From assembly GCA_965659415.1 (NCBI GenBank), contig CBFHVA010000009.1:54004-118003 (forward strand): a stretch of 64,000 bases of DNA. Reading direction: 5' to 3'. The notes under the pieces were generated by a model. That model worked only from the letters and a program-made list of their open reading frames with translations. It ran no database searches and had not been told where the DNA came from. Origin of the DNA: Phaeocystidibacter sp965659415 (GTDB lineage Bacteria > Bacteroidota > Bacteroidia > Flavobacteriales > Schleiferiaceae). A program made the translations under genes and the position numbers. Below, piece after piece: positions 60,039 to 64,000 of this stretch (position 1 is its first letter; the number at the start of each line of letters is the position of its first letter).

Positions 60039-60437
60039 ATGCATAAGAGAATATCACTGTTCGTTGGATTGGCGGCGCTTATCGGAATATTCGTAGCCAT
60101 CTATCTGTACAACAAGCCCCACCGCGACATCCAAACAGAGGAGGCCATTTTCACTGGCGAAATCTCTCTATTCAAATCGGAGCTTGCCAATGGTACGGCA
60201 GCCTTCGATAGCCTTTATATGGATAAGGTAGTTGACTTAACCGGAGATATCACCGCCGTAGGTGAAACCAACCTCACTTTGGATCACGTGGTAATATGCA
60301 GCATGGATTCAACAGTGGAAATGACTCAATTCCAAAGAGGAAATTTAATTCGGGTAAAAGCCAGAGTAGTTGGTGCTGAAGAAGATTTAATCGAAGGATT
60401 GATCATCCGATTAGATAAGGCCCAGTCCATTCAATAA
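60039..60437 (+). CDS. Membrane-anchored OB-fold protein (tRNA_anti-like)
   Basis: A 132-residue protein with one N-terminal membrane helix (about 6-24) and a periplasm-facing OB-fold (about 50-130) of the tRNA_anti-like type: DKVVDLTGDITAVGETNLTL, DHVVICSMD, RGNLIRVKARVVGAEEDLIE and LIIRLDKAQSI at the end. Such proteins are common in Bacteroidetes and of unknown function; nucleic acid binding is unlikely outside the cytoplasm. It is transcribed alone and its last 7 bases overlap the convergent transporter gene. Confidence 0.82.
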   Translation: MHKRISLFVGLAALIGIFVAIYLYNKPHRDIQTEEAIFTGEISLFKSELANGTAAFDSLYMDKVVDLTGDITAVGETNLTLDHVVICSMDSTVEMTQFQRGNLIRVKARVVGAEEDLIEGLIIRLDKAQSIQ

Positions 60438-61702
60438 ACGTATTTACTACGTGGTATCGTAAACAGTATAATTAGACTAATAAAGAAGAATACCGTAAGT
60501 GCGAGTGCCGCGTTGCGTAAATCGCCTGTAATGGCCACCAATACGGCTACTGAAAACATACCTACCGCAGTAGCCAGTTTTTCAGCTACATCATAGAAGC
60601 TAAAAAAGGTGGTATGATCTTCCGTTGCTGGGAGCATCTTTGAATAGGTGCTTCGTGCGATTGATTGTACCCCCCCCAGTACCAGTCCAACCAGGGCCCC
60701 AAGAATCATAAACTGTAGTTCTGATTGAACAAAGAAGGCAGCTAAGCAAACCCCTACCCAGATAAAAACAGCAAGTGCCACTGACTTAATATTACCCAGG
60801 ATATTGCACAATCTTGAGAAGCTCCAGGCTCCAATTATTCCAACAATTTGAATAATGAGCACAGTCAAAATCAAGGTTCCTCTTTCAATGTCAAGGACTT
60901 CTGTCCCGAACATGGTAGCCAATAAAATGGTGGTTTGCACTCCACAGGATAAAAAGAAAAAGGCCAATACAAATCTTCCTAGACGCTTCGTCTTTCTAAA
61001 TATTTGAAACACGGATAAGAGCGCGAGATACGCCTTCCTTCCCCAGTCTTTATCAAGCTTTGAGCGCATCGTATTCCTAGGTAAAACTCTTAGGGGATAC
61101 AAACTCCATCCCAACCACCAAAGTCCAACAATCACAAAGGAAAGACGGGTAGCCTTATCAGCACCGTTGAGTCCGAAATACTCGGGCTTTTGAACCATAA
61201 GCAGCAAGAACACTAAAAGTAGGGAACTACCTATATAACCAAGGATAAAGCCCCGAGCACTCAACTTATCTTGCTCCTCTGGTAATGCAATCTGGGGCAG
61301 GTAAGAGTTGTAGAATACCAAACTTCCAGAAAAACCAAAACTGGCAAAAAAAGCAGCCAACAGTCCGATCCAAACCGACTCCGACGTAAAGAAATACATG
61401 GACATGCAAGAGATCGATCCGACGATCACAAAAAATCTCATATAGGCTCTTTTTCTTCCTGAAACATCCGCTAATGCACTCAAGTAGGGAGACAAAGTAG
61501 CGGAGAGAATGAATGACAGAGCAATGACCCCGGCATACACCGCAGAAGCATCGATACGGCTTCCAAACAAGTTTAGGAGTTCATCGGTTACCTCTTCATA
61601 GTAAATTGGAAAAATGGCTGTAGAAATGACCAATGAGTAGGCTGAATTCGCCCAATCGTAGAAAGTCCAAGCACGATGTATGTTCCGTTTCGGTGTTTTC
61701 AT
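60431..61702 (-). CDS. MFS transporter, UMF1/Atg22-like family
   Basis: A 423-residue inner-membrane transporter with twelve predicted helices. The N-terminus RAWTFYDWANSAYSLVISTA with the YDWANSA motif is the hallmark of the UMF1 (Atg22-like) family. Further marks are SPYLSALADVSGRKRAYMRF and GGVQSIARSTYSKMLPATED. Yeast Atg22 exports amino acids from the vacuole, but substrates of bacterial members are not established. It is alone on its strand; a partial -7-like ATCTTTTG lies at 61720-61727 on the minus strand. Confidence 0.9.
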   Translation of the reverse strand: MKTPKRNIHRAWTFYDWANSAYSLVISTAIFPIYYEEVTDELLNLFGSRIDASAVYAGVIALSFILSATLSPYLSALADVSGRKRAYMRFFVIVGSISCMSMYFFTSESVWIGLLAAFFASFGFSGSLVFYNSYLPQIALPEEQDKLSARGFILGYIGSSLLLVFLLLMVQKPEYFGLNGADKATRLSFVIVGLWWLGWSLYPLRVLPRNTMRSKLDKDWGRKAYLALLSVFQIFRKTKRLGRFVLAFFFLSCGVQTTILLATMFGTEVLDIERGTLILTVLIIQIVGIIGAWSFSRLCNILGNIKSVALAVFIWVGVCLAAFFVQSELQFMILGALVGLVLGGVQSIARSTYSKMLPATEDHTTFFSFYDVAEKLATAVGMFSVAVLVAITGDLRNAALALTVFFFISLIILFTIPRSKYVY

Positions 61703-61768
61703 AGGAAAAATCGAATCTACGCAAAAGATTATTCTTCAGATTGTATTCTAGGACTATAAGTACCAACC

Positions 61769-63681
61769 TTGCTAAAAATTCTCCTGATCCTGTTTAAGCT
61801 GATGAGCACTTTGTGTCTATGTCAGCTTCCCGACTCCATAAAAATAGCGTTAGATCAGAGTGAATCAAATGAAGAGAGTGGAGACATCATTCAGCAAATT
61901 GTTATGTCGAGCGTATGGAGCAACCCTAAGCTTGCCCATCAAGCATTGGCGGCAGAATTAAAGGAGGCTCGGGAAGCGAATGATTGATGGAGCATGGGAT
62001 ATTTCACGCTATACGAAGAGAATGGGATTCCGCACAAATTGACTACTTGCATGCGCTGTCTTGGATTCCTAAATGGGATTCTACTCGGATAGGTTATGCT
62101 TATTGCAATCTGAGTACCGTAGAAGATGAACTAGAGCAATATGATACAGCATTGGATCACGGTTATGCGGCGCTTGGCTACTTAGCAGTAGATGATAGCT
62201 TGTCACGACCATTAGCCTATCTCGTCCTGTCAAAGGTGCTGAACAAGTTGGAACAGTGCGAGAAATCCGAGGAGTTTGCGAGAAGAAGTGTTCCTTACTT
62301 TAGCGCCCCACATAAAGGTTCCCGATTAGGGCAAGCCTACCTGCTCATTGGTCAATCCCGTATTGAAACGGATACAAAAACGGATTCTTCTTTAGTGGCC
62401 TTTTATCCATTGGAGGATACCATCAGTGCCAATGAGCTACTACTTCATCTGGGGAAGGCCCACTACAGTTTGACGAACTTAGATTCCGCATTCTTCTACT
62501 TCAGGCGTGCTGAACGCACAGGTATGTTCATGAAGCGGAGACACTTGTATAAGGCTCCATTTATTTGGTTGAACATTGGTAAATGTCACCGTGAATTGGG
62601 GGAAATAGATAGCGCCTTGATTTACTCCAATTGGGCCTATGAAAATGCCAGTTATCAAAGCGATAAATTCACCGTTCGACGGGAAGCTGCTCGCGATTTG
62701 AGTACAATTTACACAGAGCTTGGCGACCCAGCGATGGCTCTCAAGTATTTCGAGGAATACTTTGAATTGTATCAGGAGAGCTTAGAGTTGTCGAACTCTA
62801 CTCGTCTTCGGGCATTTGACCGGATCGCTACTGCTCAATATCAGGCCAGAGAAATAGAGCTCCTTCAACAAGAAAATGCCTTAGCTAAACAGGAGAGGAT
62901 ATATCTGTATTTGGGTATGGGCAGCCTACTGGTACTGCTCATCATACTTATTCTCTAGTTCCGCTTGGTTCAGAACAGAAGACAAGAGGTCGCAAAGAAC
63001 TTAGAAATGCTCAATCAAATTGACGCTGCAAAAACGCGCTTGTTTAGCATTATTGGTCATGATTTACGCGGACCCATTGGCAATTCGCTCTACCTCCTGA
63101 AGGAGCTGCCGCAGCGCAGTGATCGATTGGGTACCGACAGTATGGATATTCTGAGTAATGTTCAGCTCGGATTAACCGAGGTACACGTGTTGTTGGAGAA
63201 TTTACTCATGTGGTCTAAAGAGTAGCAAACTGAGCTTCAACTAATCAAGAATGAGGTGAGTGTGGCTATTTTTAGCTGAACAGTATGAGCAGCTCATGTT
63301 ACCGATATTACCCACCCGAGGGATGAAGCTCAATAAGGATGTTGAAGATGTACAATGGTCGTTGGATTCAAACGCTTACGGTACCATACTGCGTAATTTG
63401 ACAGCTAACTCTTTAAAGTATGCCCCCAGGGTACCACGGTTCATGTGCGTGCGCGTGTTGAGGACGGCATTCTAATCACTTCAATACTCGATGAAGGTAC
63501 CGGCATTCCTAAGGCCATTGTGAACGACATCAAAGAGAAGCACATATCAACACAGCTTACAGTAAAAGGGATGGGATTACAATTGGTGTATCTCCTCGTT
63601 CTAGAACACGGGGGTCAAATTCGCTTCAACCAGAAAGTAGATGGATTGATGGGGGTGGTTGTTGAGATTGGCAAAGAGTAA
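61769..63681 (+). pseudogene. Decayed TPR-containing sensor histidine kinase
   Basis: Fragments of one gene lie in order but in changing frames. 61769-61987: N-terminus and first TPR-like part, opening with TTG and no ATG. A frameshift near 61983 leads to 61984-62958, with TPR repeats (WDSAQIDYLHAL, LDSAFFYFRRAE, IDSALIYSNWAY), a coiled coil and a membrane helix; this ends at TAG 62956-62958. The same frame goes on with the dimerisation H-box FSIIGHDLRGPIGNS and stops at TAG 63223-63225. A frameshift near 63260 leads to the N-box (ILRNLTANSLKYAP), and another in a C-run near 63425 to the G-box part (GIPKAIV, GMGLQLV). Three frameshifts and two nonsense codons mean it is inactive. Confidence 0.85.
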
Positions 63682-63867
63682 TTCTCCCCTCTTTGCTGGT
63701 CGTTTAAGCTAATACCCGGTTGTCATAGCCGAGTACCTCACGATCCTTTTTACGGAGCAGTCTTCGCTGATTAGAGAACGTTATGGGTATAACATATTGG
63801 ATTATTCCTTCCTGACCTTCTTTTCGCAAGCCACGTGACGGTAATTTGTAGCGGAAAGTTTGGAGCA

Positions 63868-63900
63868 AAAAAAAGCCTCGCCAGTAAAGACTGACGAGGC
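63868..63900 (-). terminator. Terminator of the rRNA operon
   Basis: On the minus strand GCCTCGTCAGT and ACTGGCGAGGC pair (one G-U) around CTTT and are followed by a run of T (63867-63874 complement). It lies just after the 5S rRNA 3' end. Confidence 0.9.
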
Positions 63901-63904
63901 AAGA

Positions 63905-64000
63905 AGGATGGCGACGACCTACTCTCCCGGGGCGAACCCAGTACCATCGGCGCTGTTGGGCTTAACGACTCTGTTCGGAAAGGGAAGAGGTGATCCCCAA
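63905..64000 (-). rRNA. rrf: 5S ribosomal RNA, 3' part (cut by the right edge)
   Basis: The minus strand reads as the 3' portion of 5S rRNA, with TTCCGAACAGAGTCGTTAAG, CAGCGCCGATGGTACTGGGT and GGGAGAGTAGGTCGTCGCCA, the conserved loops B-E and helix I strand. About 95 of some 110 bases are present; the 5' end lies beyond base 64000. The exact 3' end (63901-63908) cannot be fixed without the 5' strand of helix I. 23S and 16S should follow further to the right. Bases 63682-63867 hold no supported gene. Confidence 0.93.

Noticed and set aside
54714..63225. All three in-frame nonsense codons in this part (54714, 62956, 63223) are TAG, suggesting amber recoding.
   Set aside because: TAG is an ordinary stop elsewhere in the window (for example uvrA, the SUI1 gene and mtaB end in TAG), and the kinase gene also has three frameshifts, so decay or error explains it better.
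1..64000. tRNA genes, CRISPR arrays, insertion sequences, prophage genes, replication origin.
   Set aside because: Looked for by eye on both strands; no cloverleaf, repeat-spacer pattern, transposase or DnaA-box cluster was recognised.

Overview
The window is chromosomal DNA of a marine-type member of the Bacteroidetes, most likely Flavobacteriales and near the Cryomorphaceae/Schleiferiaceae group by overall gene style. The signs are: two secreted proteins ending in a type IX secretion (T9SS) type A sorting domain and a T9SS plug protein; start sites without Shine-Dalgarno sequences but many -7 boxes of the Bacteroidetes form TAnnTTTG; a complete Na+-translocating NADH:quinone reductase; BshA for bacillithiol; many lipoproteins. 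Coding density is high. I saw no tRNA, CRISPR array, prophage or insertion sequence. The only rRNA is a partial 5S gene at the right edge.

Layout. 1-12180 (minus strand) is a tight operon of at least ten genes for import and breakdown of a glycan, probably a beta-glucan: Nudix-type regulator, clan GH-A glycosidase, SGLT-type symporter, two outer-membrane beta-barrels, two surface lipoproteins with carbohydrate-binding folds, a GH16 lipoprotein, an MFS sugar porter and a cut-off lipoprotein. No SusC/SusD pair is present. A T9SS-exported protein with a duplicated carbohydrate-binding module (12367-14400) is transcribed away from the regulator across a palindrome-rich control region.

14483-24356 is the respiratory block: a PhnA-type zinc-ribbon protein, the flavin transferase ApbE, an NlpE/META lipoprotein, the nqrABCDEF operon and the T9SS plug protein. 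24517-34227 holds housekeeping genes: apaG, sua5, lptB, tatC, recQ, a 48-codon small gene, an ECF sigma factor, uvrA and a haem-binding protein. 34274-35193 is an ECF sigma/zinc anti-sigma pair, followed by a candidate small RNA. 35406-41360 has an RNA methyltransferase, a SUI1 factor, bshA, a MORN-repeat protein and a GH3/beta-lactamase fusion. 41468-50476 has a small membrane protein, mutL, two rhomboids, an endonuclease/exonuclease/phosphatase protein, a peptide-binding lipoprotein, mtaB and an inositol monophosphatase.

50548-54252 is a 1234-residue modular T9SS protein. Then come an rlmI-like rRNA methyltransferase gene broken by an in-frame amber codon, purB, an AstE/AspA-like deacylase, a three-gene DUF5777/YceI/haem lipoprotein operon, an OB-fold protein and a UMF1-type transporter. 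The right end holds a heavily decayed TPR sensor histidine kinase pseudogene and then the 3' end of an rRNA operon on the minus strand.

How it fits together: Na+-NQR would build the sodium gradient that an SGLT-type importer uses, ApbE attaches the FMN groups of NqrB and NqrC, and T9SS exports the glycan-binding protein. All functions are inferred from motifs and family resemblance read by eye; no database search was run.
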